A stretch of DNA of 64,000 bases from Sphingomonas sp. SORGH_AS_0879 (GTDB lineage: Bacteria; Pseudomonadota; Alphaproteobacteria; Sphingomonadales; Sphingomonadaceae). Under the pieces are notes generated by a model. It was not told the origin of the DNA. It did not search any database and saw nothing but the letters and a program-made list of their open reading frames with translations. The stretch lies in assembly GCF_030819175.1 (NCBI RefSeq), contig NZ_JAUTBJ010000002.1, positions 1,746,001 to 1,810,000 on the forward strand, written 5' to 3'. The position numbers were made by a program, and so were the translations under genes. Shown here piece after piece: positions 39,251 through 47,968 of the stretch (positions are counted from its first letter, which is position 1; every line of letters starts with the position of its first letter).

Positions 39251-39796
39251 TCAGCGGGCGACATAGGCGTCGATCAGCGCGCCGACATAATCGGGCTTGT
39301 CGCTGGTCAATTCGGGCGCGGCGCGGCCCTTGCCATAGATGAAGCCGTAGATCGGATAGGTGGAACTGCCCAACCCGTCCGAGTCGCGGAACCAGACCTT
39401 CACCTCGCTCCAGTCATTGGCGGGGGATACGTCGAACAACGTCACATCCTGTTCGGCATGGCCGCGCTCGCCATTCTGGATCGACCAATTGGCGTGGGTC
39501 AGCATCAGCACCCGGTCCTCGACCACGCGGCTGACCACCGCGACATGGCCCAGCGGCAGGCGGCTGGTCTTTTCGAAGACGACGACCGCGCCGACGCGGG
39601 GGCTGTGGCCGCGCGGATATTTGCCTTCGGCCTGGTTCCACCAGGTCCAGGCATCGCCATAGATGGAAATGCCGGAAGCCTCGCGCGCGAAAGGCACGCA
39701 TTGCCCGACATAATCGAGCAGCGATCGCGCTTCGGCCGACACGGCGACCGTCAGTGCGCAGAGCGATAGGACTGCTTTGGACACCAGGGCTTTCAT
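39251..39796 (-). CDS. Secreted CHAP-domain amidase/peptidase-like protein
   Basis: The protein (181 residues) has a signal peptide (ALVSKAVLSLCALTVAVSAEA). A CHAP domain follows with the catalytic Cys in YVGQCVPFAREASG, His in LGHVAVVSRVV and Asn in THANWSIQ. CHAP enzymes cleave peptidoglycan cross-bridges or related amide bonds. ATG 39796 is chosen over an in-frame GTG three codons upstream. It lies near anmK but on the other strand, with 51 bp between the two stops. Confidence 0.85.
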   Translation of the reverse strand: MKALVSKAVLSLCALTVAVSAEARSLLDYVGQCVPFAREASGISIYGDAWTWWNQAEGKYPRGHSPRVGAVVVFEKTSRLPLGHVAVVSRVVEDRVLMLTHANWSIQNGERGHAEQDVTLFDVSPANDWSEVKVWFRDSDGLGSSTYPIYGFIYGKGRAAPELTSDKPDYVGALIDAYVAR

Positions 39797-39913
39797 GACG
39801 ATCACGCTAAACCCGGCGGATTAATCGTGCACTGTTCAAGATGGTTAACGGGCCGGTAGCTCGCCCGGCCGAGTGTTTCGCGCGACGGGCGGACAGCGCG
39901 GGGCTGGTCTCCG

Positions 39914-40567
39914 CTAGCCGCGTCGTGCGCTCGCCCGCGCCTCCAGCAAATCCCAGAGTACGCGATGCTGGACGAGCAACTGAGTCGCGCCGAAACCGCG
40001 CGCCCGTGCCAGGCCCAGCGTCGCCGCCTCTTCCTCGGTCATGTCGAGCAACGGTTCGGGCAACTGGTTGACGGGGGCGGACAGGCCGAAGCGGCGGGCG
40101 GCCTGGTCCAGAAGCTGCCGGATGGTCCGCCAGTCGAGGATCAGCGCACAGACCGCGCCGGTCGCGCATCCGCGACGATCCGAATTGGCGAGCATCTCCA
40201 GTGTCTGGCGCAACTGGGTCAGCGCCGCATCGGTCTGTGCCTGACCCGGTGTCGAGGGAAGCGGGCCCGCCGCTGAGGTCAGGTTGGCGAGAAAGGCCCG
40301 CTCATGGGCGAAGGCGTTGGACGACTGGATCAACCAGGGCAGCGTTTCGATCTGGATGCCGCGCGCCATGGCGTAGTCGATCATGCTCGGATGATTGCCA
40401 TGGACCGCGCACACCGCATGAACCGCATCGGTCAGGTCATGCAGCAGCGCCTGCGGCAGAAGCAGCGACTGGACATGAGGATGCCCCGCGCTACCCGAGC
40501 GCGCCAGGATCGCCCGGATATCACCCCGCCGATCGTTCTGAATGTCGAATGCGATGGTCGCCGCCAT
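39914..40567 (-). CDS. Conserved-looking hypothetical protein
   Basis: A 217-residue, mainly alpha-helical, soluble protein of normal codon use. Possible landmarks are MAATIAFDIQNDRRGDIRA, a His/Ala-rich helix around residues 45-60 (TDAVHAVCAVHGNHPS), and LLDMTEEEAATLGLARARG near residue 175. I do not recognise a family, and see no signal peptide or membrane segment. The gap before the divergent peptidase gene (254 bp) holds no gene. Confidence 0.6.
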   Translation of the reverse strand: MAATIAFDIQNDRRGDIRAILARSGSAGHPHVQSLLLPQALLHDLTDAVHAVCAVHGNHPSMIDYAMARGIQIETLPWLIQSSNAFAHERAFLANLTSAAGPLPSTPGQAQTDAALTQLRQTLEMLANSDRRGCATGAVCALILDWRTIRQLLDQAARRFGLSAPVNQLPEPLLDMTEEEAATLGLARARGFGATQLLVQHRVLWDLLEARASARRG

Positions 40568-40821
40568 GTCCGTTCCGATAATGTGCGGAGTATGACGACG
40601 GGGATCATCTCCTCGTGCCGTGCCCGCCCGAACGGTCTAAACAAATTTCGTTAATAGCGGGTTTACGAAGAATTTCTGACCGAAACGGCGACTCTTCGCG
40701 CAGCATCTGGCGATCCTGTCCGACCGGATCGGATCGCGCTTGCCCGATCGCCGCGCCGTCGCGATAACGCGCGGCGACGCGCCGGGACCGATCCGGCGAA
40801 TATGGGTCTGGAGTGGTATGA

Positions 40822-43074
40822 ATGCGCAAATGGGTGCTCGGTCTGGCGCTGGCCTCGGTCGGGGCGTCGATCACATCGGGAATGGGGGCACCGGCCATGG
40901 CCGCTGAGCCGGAAAAGCAGGGCGAACTGACGCTGGCGCGCGTCTTCGGCAGCCCCGACCTGTCGGGATCGCAACCACGCGGGCTACGCCTGTCGCCCGA
41001 CGGCACGCTGTTGACCTCGCTGCGCCCTCGCGCCGACGAGCGTGAGCGGCTGGATCTCTGGGCGCGCGACACCCGCACCGGCGAAGAGCGGATGCTGGTC
41101 GATTCGAAGAGGGTCGGCTCGGGTGCCGAACTGTCCGAGGCGGAGAAGATGCAGCGCGAGCGCGCGCGCATCGGCGGGTCGAAGGGGATCGTCGCCTATG
41201 ACTGGGCCCCCGATGGCAAGTCGATCCTGGTGCCGCTCGATGGCGATTTGTACCTCGCGGGGCTCGACGGGCAGGTCCGCCGCCTGACCAACACGCCGGG
41301 CGGCGAGCTGAACCCGATCGTCAGCCCCAAGGGCGGTTTCGTCAGCTTCGTGCGCGACCAGAATCTGTGGGCCATGCCGCTGGGAGGTGGCGAGGCGCGG
41401 GCCTTGACCACCGAGGGCGGGGGCACCGTCCATTTCGGCGAGGCGGAGTTCGTCGCACAGGAGGAAATGCACCGCTTTACGGGCTATTGGTGGAGCCCCG
41501 ACGAGCGTTACATCGCGGTCGAACGCTTCGACGAGGCCCCGGTCAAGGTCGCGGTCCGCGCGGCGATCGGCGCGGCGGGGACCAAGGTCTATGAACAGCG
41601 CTATCCGGCGGCGGGCACGCCCAATGCGCTGGTCGATCTCTATGTCATGAAGGCGGACGGATCGGGCCGGGTGAAGGTGGATCTGGGCAGCGATCCCGAC
41701 ATTTATCTGGCGCGCGTCGACTGGACCCCGGACGGCTCGGCGATGCTGGTCCAGCGGCAGAGCCGCGACCAGAAACGGCTCGACATGCTGCGCGTCGATC
41801 CGACCACCGGCAAGTCCACGCTGGTCTTCACCGAGCGGTCGGGTGAGCGGAGCTGGCTGAACCTGTCCGACGCCTATCGCCCGATGAAGGATGGCAGCCT
41901 GATCTGGCGGTCGGAGCGGGACGGCTATGGCCATCTCTATCGCTTCGCGAACGGCAAATGGACGCAACTGACCAAGGGGCCCTGGGTCGTGACCGGCCTG
42001 GTCGGGGTGGACGAGGCCAAGGGCCGTCTGTACTTCACGGGCCTCAAGGACGATGTCCTCGAACAGCATCTCTACGCCGTCGATATCGCCAAGCCGAACG
42101 TCATCACCCGCCTGACCGAGCGCGGTTATACCAACAGTGCGTCGATGGACTCATCGGCCAGCCGCTTCATCGTCTCGCGCTCCAGCCCGAGCCAGCCGAC
42201 CCAGGTCTATCTCGCCGACACGAGCGGCAAGCGGCTGAGCTGGATCAACGAGAACGCCATCGTCGCGGGGCATCCCTATGCGCCCTATCTCGCCAGCCAC
42301 CGGGAGACCCAGTTCGGCACGATCAAGGCCGATGACGGCACGACGCTCTATTGGGAGATGATCACCCCCAAGCTGGAACCGGGCAAGCGCTATCCCGTCT
42401 TCTTCCAGCATTATGGCGGCCCCGGCACCGGCCAGCAGGTGACGCGCGGCTGGCAGGGCGCGCTGCCGCAATATCTGGTCGATCAGGGATGGATATTCTT
42501 CCAGATCGACAATCGCGGCTCCTATAATCGCGGCAAGGCGTTCGAGGATGCCATCTACCACGCGATGGGCACGGTCGAGGTCGCCGATCAGTTGGCGGGG
42601 GCCAATTATCTGAAGAGCCTGCCCTTCGTCGATCCGACCAGGATCGCGACCTATGGCTGGTCTTATGGCGGCTATATGTCGATCAAGATGCTGGAGAAGA
42701 CGCCCGGCGTCTATGCCGCCGCCGTGTCGGGCGCGCCGGTGACCGGCTGGCAGCTTTACGATACCCATTATACCGAACGCTATCTGGGCGACCCGCGCAC
42801 CGATCCGCAAAGCTATGCGACCTCGCAAGGGATCACGGATGCGGCCAAGATTCGCGATCCGTTGATGCTGATCCACGGCATGGCGGACGACAATGTCTTC
42901 CTCGACAATGCCACCGCCTTCGCGGCCGAAATGCAGAAGACGGATACGCCGTTCGAAATGATGCTCTATCCCGGCCAGACCCACCGCGTCGGGGGGGCGG
43001 GCGTGTCGGAGCATCTGTGGCACACGATCCTGAACTTCCTGAACCGGACGGTGAAGGACAAGAAGGCGAACTAA
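40822..43074 (+). CDS. S9 family (dipeptidyl peptidase IV-like) secreted peptidase
   Basis: The 750-residue protein has a signal peptide (MRKWVLGLALASVG to AMAAE), an N-terminal beta-propeller, and a C-terminal alpha/beta-hydrolase domain. The catalytic triad is visible: Ser614 in YGWSYGGYMS, Asp689 in GMADDNVF and His721 in GQTHRVGG. A double-Glu motif reading QEEMHRFTGYWW, typical of DPP4-type dipeptide cleavage, is near residue 214. GGAG lies eight bases before ATG 40822. It likely removes N-terminal dipeptides from peptides in the periplasm. Confidence 0.93.
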   Translation: MRKWVLGLALASVGASITSGMGAPAMAAEPEKQGELTLARVFGSPDLSGSQPRGLRLSPDGTLLTSLRPRADERERLDLWARDTRTGEERMLVDSKRVGSGAELSEAEKMQRERARIGGSKGIVAYDWAPDGKSILVPLDGDLYLAGLDGQVRRLTNTPGGELNPIVSPKGGFVSFVRDQNLWAMPLGGGEARALTTEGGGTVHFGEAEFVAQEEMHRFTGYWWSPDERYIAVERFDEAPVKVAVRAAIGAAGTKVYEQRYPAAGTPNALVDLYVMKADGSGRVKVDLGSDPDIYLARVDWTPDGSAMLVQRQSRDQKRLDMLRVDPTTGKSTLVFTERSGERSWLNLSDAYRPMKDGSLIWRSERDGYGHLYRFANGKWTQLTKGPWVVTGLVGVDEAKGRLYFTGLKDDVLEQHLYAVDIAKPNVITRLTERGYTNSASMDSSASRFIVSRSSPSQPTQVYLADTSGKRLSWINENAIVAGHPYAPYLASHRETQFGTIKADDGTTLYWEMITPKLEPGKRYPVFFQHYGGPGTGQQVTRGWQGALPQYLVDQGWIFFQIDNRGSYNRGKAFEDAIYHAMGTVEVADQLAGANYLKSLPFVDPTRIATYGWSYGGYMSIKMLEKTPGVYAAAVSGAPVTGWQLYDTHYTERYLGDPRTDPQSYATSQGITDAAKIRDPLMLIHGMADDNVFLDNATAFAAEMQKTDTPFEMMLYPGQTHRVGGAGVSEHLWHTILNFLNRTVKDKKAN

Positions 43075-43080
43075 TCCCGA

Positions 43081-43210
43081 TCCTCCCCGGCACGGGGAGG
43101 GGGACCATGCGAAGCATGGTGGAGGGGGATTGCCGCAAGTGACGTCCTCGGTGGCGGCCCCCCCTCCGTCAGCGCTCGCGCGCTGCCACCTCCCCGTAAC
43201 GGGGAGGATT
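43081..43210. repeat. Family C two-hairpin repeat, full copy
   Basis: Outer arms are TCCTCCCCGGCACGGGGAGG and CCTCCCCGTAACGGGGAGGA. Stem 1 is ACCATGC-GAA-GCATGGT, then GGAGGGG. Stem 2 is CAGCGC-TCGC-GCGCTG, then CCACCTCCCC. It lies between the S9 peptidase stop and the MgtC-like start and so forms part of the leader of that gene. Confidence 0.85.
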
Positions 43211-43216
43211 TAGGAT

Positions 43217-43940
43217 ATGCACATGGCATTTCTGAAAACCTTCCACCTCTGGCCGTTCCTCGACACACTGGTCAGCTATCTGACGGCGTTCGTACTGGGC
43301 ACCGTGATCGGGGCGGAGCGGCAATATCGCCAGCGCACGGCGGGGCTGCGCACCAATGCGCTGGTCGCGATCGGCGCGGCGGCGTTCGTCGATCTGGGAC
43401 AGCGGCTGGGCGGCGATGTCGAGTCGATCCGCATCATCGCCTATGTCGTGTCCGGCATCGGCTTCCTGGGCGCGGGCGTCATCATGAAGGAGGGGATGAA
43501 CGTCCGCGGGCTTGAACACCGCCGCGACCCTCTGGTGCTCGGCGGCGGTGGGCTCGATCGCGGGTAGCGACATGGTGGCGGAGGCGGTGCTGCTGACCTT
43601 CGTGGTCCTGCTCGCCAATACCGCGCTGCGGCCGTTGGTCGACGCGATCAACCGCATTCCGGTGGAGGGGCGGCATGTCGAGGCGACCTACTCGGTTAGC
43701 CTGACCACCGTCACGGCGCAGGCCGGGCCGGTCGGCGACATGCTGGTCGAGCATCTGGAGCGCGCCGGATTGCCCGTCGCGGAACTGGAGACGGAGGAAC
43801 TGGGCGAGGATCAGGTGACGGTCACCGCCACCCTGACCAGCACCATCATCGAGGCGGGCGAACTCGACCGCATCACCGACCATTTCCAGTCGGTCCACGG
43901 GATATCCCACGCCACCTGGGCGGCGAGTACGCATGATTGA
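43217..43940 (+). pseudogene. MgtC/SapB-like membrane protein, broken by a one-base insertion
   Basis: The first frame (43217 to about 43512) encodes FVLGTVIGAERQYRQRTAGLRTNALVA and GFLGAGVIMKEG, the MgtC/SapB membrane signature. The rest (GLNTAATLWCSAAVGSIAGS onwards, to 43940) is in another frame. The break is at CGGGCTTGAACACC (43508-43519): removing one T restores VRGLNTAATLW. The restored protein would be about 240 residues, with a C-terminal ACT-like cytoplasmic domain. MgtC proteins affect Mg2+ and ATP homeostasis. An assembly error is a real alternative to a true mutation. Confidence 0.82.
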
Positions 43941-43950
43941 CTCCAAGCCC

Positions 43951-43978
43951 GTCGCCCCAGCGAAGGCTGGGGCCTTTC
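43951..43978 (+). repeat. Family B repeat upstream of the GIY-YIG gene
   Basis: GTCGCCCCAGCGAAGGCTGG continues with GGCCTTTC. It ends 17 bases before the GIY-YIG start codon. It is a direct match to the copy at 44321 and the inverse of the copy at 44287, so the gene is bracketed by the same element. Confidence 0.85.
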
Positions 43979-43995
43979 TCCGCATAGGCTGACCG

Positions 43996-44280
43996 ATGGC
44001 GGGCTGGGTCTACATCATGACCAACAAGCCTGACGGCGTGCTCTATATCGGCGTCACCGCGCATCTCGCGGCGCGCATTCATCAGCATCGCACCGATAGA
44101 GGCGCGGAATTCTGTCGCCGTTATGGCCTGCATCGACTGGTCTATGCCGAGGAGCATGATCGGATCGACGATGCCATCGCTCGCGAGAAAGCCATGAAGG
44201 CGTGGAAGCGGGAATGGAAGGTCCGGCTGATCGAGAGCATCAATCCTGAGTGGGACGACCTCTTCGACCGACTGGCCTGA
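43996..44280 (+). CDS. Small single-domain GIY-YIG nuclease
   Basis: The 94-residue protein is one GIY-YIG domain. It has WVYIMTNKPDGVLYIGVT (the paired GIY and YIG strands), LAARIHQHR with the catalytic Arg, and REKAMKAWKREWKVRLIE followed by NPEWDDLFD, containing the metal-binding Glu and conserved Asn. It belongs to the UPF0213/YhbQ-like group of short nucleases of unknown role. Family B palindromic repeats lie 17 bp before the start and six bp after the stop. That bracketing suggests a link between nuclease and repeat. Confidence 0.88.
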   Translation: MAGWVYIMTNKPDGVLYIGVTAHLAARIHQHRTDRGAEFCRRYGLHRLVYAEEHDRIDDAIAREKAMKAWKREWKVRLIESINPEWDDLFDRLA

Positions 44281-44286
44281 GGCGAG

Positions 44287-44347
44287 AGGCCCCAGCCTTC
44301 GCTGGGGCGACAGGGGTTACGTCGCCCCAGCGAAGGCTGGGGCCTTT
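44287..44347. repeat. Inverted pair of family B repeat downstream of the GIY-YIG gene
   Basis: The inverted copy AGGCCCCAGCCTTCGCTGGG... (44287-44311) is followed nine bases later by a direct copy GTCGCCCCAGCGAAGGCTGG... (44321-44347). Together with 43951-43978 they bracket the GIY-YIG gene in a unit of about 400 bp. Confidence 0.85.
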
Positions 44348-44463
44348 GGCGATAATCACCCCTAAACCCCCGCTTGCCCCGCGCAAACGCGCACTTTTCG
44401 CAAAGTTGGTGGACGCGTCCGCGCAATGACGCTACCGGCTCACGCTTCCGAGTGGAGGGTTGA

Positions 44464-45489
44464 ATGGGTTATCGCGTGGTGGTCGCCGGGGCTTCGGGCA
44501 ATGTCGGCCGGGAAATGCTCAACATTCTGGCGGAGCGGGAATTCCCGATCGACGAACTGGCGGTGGTCGCCTCGTCGCGCAGCCAGGGCGACCAGATCGA
44601 ATATGGTGAGACCGGCAAAATGCTCACCATCAAGAATATCGAGCATTTCGATCCCGCCGGTTGGGACATCGCGCTGTTCGCGATCGGATCGGACGCGACC
44701 AAGATCTATGCGCCCAAATTCGCCGCCGCGGGCTGCGTCGTGATCGACAATTCGTCGCTCTACCGCATGGACCCGGACGTGCCGCTGATCGTGCCGGAGG
44801 TGAACCCGGACGCGATCGACGGCTACAAGGCCCGGAACATCATCGCCAACCCCAATTGCTCGACCGCGCAGATGGTCGTGGCGCTGAAGCCGCTGCACGA
44901 CAAGGCGACGATCAAGCGCGTCGTCGCCGCGACCTATCAGTCGGTGTCGGGCGCGGGCAAGGCTGGCATGGACGAGTTGTTCGAGCAAAGCCGCAACATC
45001 TTCGTCGGCGACCCCGCCGAGCCCAAGAAGTTCACCAAGCAGATCGCCTTCAACGTGATCCCGCACATCGACAGCTTCCTGGACGACGGCTCGACCAAGG
45101 AAGAGTGGAAGATGGTGGCGGAAACCAAGAAGATCCTCGACCCCAAGGTGAAGGTCACCGCCACCTGTGTCCGCGTGCCGGTGTTCGTCGGCCATTCCGA
45201 GGCGCTGAACATCGAGTTCGAGAACGAGATTTCGGCCCAGGAAGCCCAGGACATTCTGCGCGAAGCCCCCGGCGTCATGCTGGTCGATAAGCGTGAGGAC
45301 GGCGGATATGTCACACCGGTCGAGTGCGTCGGCGACTTCGCCACCTTCATCAGCCGCGTGCGCGAGGACTCGACGGTCGATAACGGCCTGTCGCTGTGGT
45401 GCGTGTCGGACAATCTCCGCAAGGGGGCCGCGCTGAACGCGGTGCAGATCGCCGAACTTCTCGGCCGTCGTCACCTGAAGAAGGGCTGA
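44464..45489 (+). CDS. asd: Aspartate-semialdehyde dehydrogenase
   Basis: Reduces aspartyl-4-phosphate to the semialdehyde, precursor of lysine, threonine, methionine and diaminopimelate. The 341-residue protein has the NADP-binding N-terminus VVVAGASGNVGREMLNIL, the active-site Cys132 in NPNCSTAQMV, and GAGKAGMDELFEQ with later RVPVFVGHSEALNIEF. Start and length are as expected for the family. A family B repeat lies about 115 bp upstream and a family C repeat nine bp downstream. Confidence 0.97.
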   Translation: MGYRVVVAGASGNVGREMLNILAEREFPIDELAVVASSRSQGDQIEYGETGKMLTIKNIEHFDPAGWDIALFAIGSDATKIYAPKFAAAGCVVIDNSSLYRMDPDVPLIVPEVNPDAIDGYKARNIIANPNCSTAQMVVALKPLHDKATIKRVVAATYQSVSGAGKAGMDELFEQSRNIFVGDPAEPKKFTKQIAFNVIPHIDSFLDDGSTKEEWKMVAETKKILDPKVKVTATCVRVPVFVGHSEALNIEFENEISAQEAQDILREAPGVMLVDKREDGGYVTPVECVGDFATFISRVREDSTVDNGLSLWCVSDNLRKGAALNAVQIAELLGRRHLKKG

Positions 45490-45497
45490 CGTAAAAC

Positions 45498-45625
45498 TCC
45501 TCCCCGGCAACGGGGAGGGGGACCATGCGCAGCATGGTGGAGGGGGCTCTCCGCAAGGAATGCCCTATGAGGAAGCCCCCCTCCGTCAGCGCTCGCGCGC
45601 TGCCACCTCCCCGTGCCGGGGAGGA
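45498..45625. repeat. Family C two-hairpin repeat, full copy
   Basis: Outer arms are TCCTCCCCGGCAACGGGGAG and CCTCCCCGTGCCGGGGAGGA. Stem 1 is ACCATGC-GCA-GCATGGT and stem 2 is CAGCGC-TCGC-GCGCTG. It fills the convergent gap between asd and the YitT-family gene and may terminate both. Confidence 0.85.
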
Positions 45626-45630
45626 TATAC

Positions 45631-46275
45631 TCATCGACCCATATAGAGCCCCGGCCGGTGCCAGGCGAACAGGATCAGGCTGATCGCCGCGGCGCTGATC
45701 GCGGACCACATCATCTGCACTCCCGATACGACCGGGATGGCCATCGCCAGGATGAACACGTCCAGCGCGACCTGGGTCATGCCCATATTCCATCCGCGCT
45801 TGCGATAGAGCCAGATGGTGATGACGCCCGTCCCGCCGACCCCGGCCTGATGCCGGGCCAGTGCCAAGATGCCCATGCCGATCACGGTGCCGCCGACCAG
45901 CGCGGCAAAGGCGGGATGGACGGTGTCGACATGCACCGAGACGCGGGTGATGGCCGAGGCCGCGCCGATCCCGATATTGACCAGCACCGTCTTTACGGCG
46001 AACCGCGCGCCCATCACCTTGTGCGCGAACAGGAAGAAGGGGATGTTGACCAGCGTGAACAACACGCCCGCAGGCAGCGGGATCAGATAGGACAGGAGCA
46101 GCGCCACGCCCGCGATACCCCCGGTCACCAGCCCCGCCGCCTTCAGGAACACCAGCCCCACGATCAACAGCGTGACGCCGATGAAGATCGCATAGGCATC
46201 CTCGAGCAGGCTGTGCGGACGCCCGATCGGGCTGGGCGGAAGGGTGGTGGCGGGGGAGGCGTTGGCTGCGGTCAT
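45631..46275 (-). CDS. YitT family membrane protein
   Basis: The 214-residue membrane protein has about five hydrophobic segments. YitT-family features are visible: the N-terminal helix AIFIGVTLLIVGLVFLKAAG, then LVTGGIAGVALLLSYL and GGTVIGMGILALARHQAGVGGTG. The C-terminal DUF2179 domain found in longer members is absent. The function of this family is not established; transport is often assumed. The start ATG 46275 lies 97 bp downstream of the next minus-strand gene. Confidence 0.8.
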   Translation of the reverse strand: MTAANASPATTLPPSPIGRPHSLLEDAYAIFIGVTLLIVGLVFLKAAGLVTGGIAGVALLLSYLIPLPAGVLFTLVNIPFFLFAHKVMGARFAVKTVLVNIGIGAASAITRVSVHVDTVHPAFAALVGGTVIGMGILALARHQAGVGGTGVITIWLYRKRGWNMGMTQVALDVFILAMAIPVVSGVQMMWSAISAAAISLILFAWHRPGLYMGR

Positions 46276-46372
46276 CGAGGGTCCGGTTATGGGTCCGGCA
46301 TCCGCTCCCGATCATCCTGCTTCTCGTGGCAGGCCCATGCCTTATCGCAAAGCATCGCCGCCGCCAATCGGG

Positions 46373-46906
46373 CTATCGGACGATCAGCCAGCCGATCCCG
46401 ACGATCACCGCCAGCGCATAGAGCCCGCCCTGCGCACGCAGCAGATAGCTGGCCCCCAAGACGCCGGTCGCCGCCAGCGCACAGGCCGCGACCCGGTCGG
46501 CGGCGATCCATTCCAGCACGATCAGCGCACCCGCCAGATTGGCGGCGGCGTTGATCGCGATCCAGAGATAGGAGGGCAGCACCCCGATCGATCCCCAGAT
46601 CGGCAGCTTGATCGTCGCGAAGCCGCGCATCGTGCCGGGAAACAGGTCGGCGGCCAGGTGAAAGCCGACCCCGAAGCCCAACCCCGCCGCGACGCCCCAG
46701 GTGCGGATGTCGAACAGCGCGACATAGAAGGGCAGGATGCTGTGGATCAGCGCACTGCGATGCTGAAGCTGCAACGGCGTATCCAGATCGGGCAGCTTGG
46801 TCCCCGCCGCCGTCGCGACGGCGACGGTCGCGATCAGGACCCAGGGCCCGCTCCCCCCGGCAAAGGCCAGGACGACTGCGATCAACAGGAAAAGCGAGGC
46901 TGCCAT
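46373..46906 (-). CDS. Membrane protein resembling the YdjM/DUF457 metal-dependent hydrolase family
   Basis: The 177-residue protein has about four membrane helices. The motifs LPDLDTPLQLQHRSALIHSI and VGFHLAADLF resemble the D-xD, HR-x-HS and H-xxxD metal-ligand pattern of YdjM-like (DUF457) proteins. The family assignment is by motif resemblance only. It is monocistronic or followed by the YitT gene. A 224-bp gap to the divergent alpha/beta hydrolase contains a short tandem duplication. Confidence 0.6.
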   Translation of the reverse strand: MAASLFLLIAVVLAFAGGSGPWVLIATVAVATAAGTKLPDLDTPLQLQHRSALIHSILPFYVALFDIRTWGVAAGLGFGVGFHLAADLFPGTMRGFATIKLPIWGSIGVLPSYLWIAINAAANLAGALIVLEWIAADRVAACALAATGVLGASYLLRAQGGLYALAVIVGIGWLIVR

Positions 46907-47069
46907 TCATGGCGGCTAACCACTTGTACCCCTTTTGTCCATGCCCGCGACTCGTGGATTTCTGCGGAAAATCCATGGAATCCCATAGGTCTTGGACCGT
47001 CTTGGTGAGGCGTGCTGGGAAGGGCGGGGATGGCCGCATCGGATCAAGACGTGCACATCCCGCGCGATC

Positions 47070-47101
47070 CGATTAGGAGGCTGGCCGATTAGGAGGCTGG
47101 C
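47070..47101 (+). repeat. Perfect 16-bp tandem duplication containing AGGAGG
   Basis: The unit CGATTAGGAGGCTGGC occurs twice without interruption (47070-47085 and 47086-47101) upstream of the alpha/beta hydrolase gene. Each unit holds a perfect Shine-Dalgarno core. However, the second core lies 34 bases before the chosen TTG start, too far to serve it. It looks like a recent slippage duplication. Confidence 0.8.
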
Positions 47102-47130
47102 GTACTGCTTGCCCATCGGAGACCTGAGCC

Positions 47131-47892
47131 TTGGCCGACACCGCCCCCGAAACCCGCTTCTTCGACAGCTTCGATGGAACTCCGATCGCGTGGCGCGAAA
47201 TGGGGGAGGGGCGGCCCGTCGTGCTGATCCATGGCTATTTCTCCGACGCCCATACCAACTGGATCCGCTACGGCCATGCCGCCGCGATCGCGGCCAAGGG
47301 CTACCGGGTCATCATGCCCGATCTGCGCGCGCACGGGGAAAGCGGCAAGCCGCACGACCCCGCCGCCTACCCGAAGGACGCGCTGACCCGCGACGGCCAT
47401 GCGCTGGTTGAGCATCTGGGGCTGACCGATTATGTTCTGGGCGGCTATTCGCTGGGCGCGCGGACGGTCAGTCGGATGCTCGCGACGGGCGCGGAGCCGG
47501 GCAAGGCGATCTTCGCAGGGATGGGGCTGGAGGGGCTGCTCCATACCGACCGGCGGGTCGAGCATTTCACCAATATCCTGACCCGGCTGGGCGAGCATAA
47601 GCGTGGCAGCCCGGAATGGATGGCGGAGGCGTTCCTGAAGACCACCGGTGGCGATCCGGTGGCGCTGCTCCATATCCTCCAGACCTTTGCCGATACGCCG
47701 TTGTCGGCGATCCAGGGGTTCGACCTGCCTGCGCTGGTCGTGGCGGGTGTCGACGATTTCGACAATGGCGCGGCGGTCGACCTGGCCGAGGCGCTGCCGC
47801 GTGGCCGCTATGTCGAGATTCCCGGCAACCATATGAGTTCGGTGACGAAAGCCGAACTGGGCGAAGCGATCGCGCAGTTCCTGACCGCTTGA
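47131..47892 (+). CDS. Alpha/beta hydrolase
   Basis: The 253-residue protein has the oxyanion HGYF region (VVLIHGYFSDAHTNW), the nucleophile elbow GGYSLGARTVS (Ser of GxSxG), an acid in VVAGVDDFDNGAA and His in PGNHMSSV. No signal peptide is seen, so it is cytoplasmic. The substrate is unknown. The start TTG 47131 has GGAG (47118-47121) at suitable spacing; no ATG lies nearby in frame. It lies 76 bp upstream of the M2 peptidase gene. Confidence 0.85.
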   Translation: MADTAPETRFFDSFDGTPIAWREMGEGRPVVLIHGYFSDAHTNWIRYGHAAAIAAKGYRVIMPDLRAHGESGKPHDPAAYPKDALTRDGHALVEHLGLTDYVLGGYSLGARTVSRMLATGAEPGKAIFAGMGLEGLLHTDRRVEHFTNILTRLGEHKRGSPEWMAEAFLKTTGGDPVALLHILQTFADTPLSAIQGFDLPALVVAGVDDFDNGAAVDLAEALPRGRYVEIPGNHMSSVTKAELGEAIAQFLTA

Positions 47893-47968
47893 CGGCGGCG
47901 GGCAAAGCCGCGCAACTGCACGCCATTCGCCCCGTTTCGAGGGCGAGCCATGATCTTTGGGGGATAGC

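Noticed and set aside
40651-40666. A CtrA-like box (TTAA-N7-TTTAC) between the hypothetical gene and the S9 peptidase gene.
   Set aside because: It has one mismatch to TTAA-N7-TTAAC and no independent support; the short motif is expected by chance.
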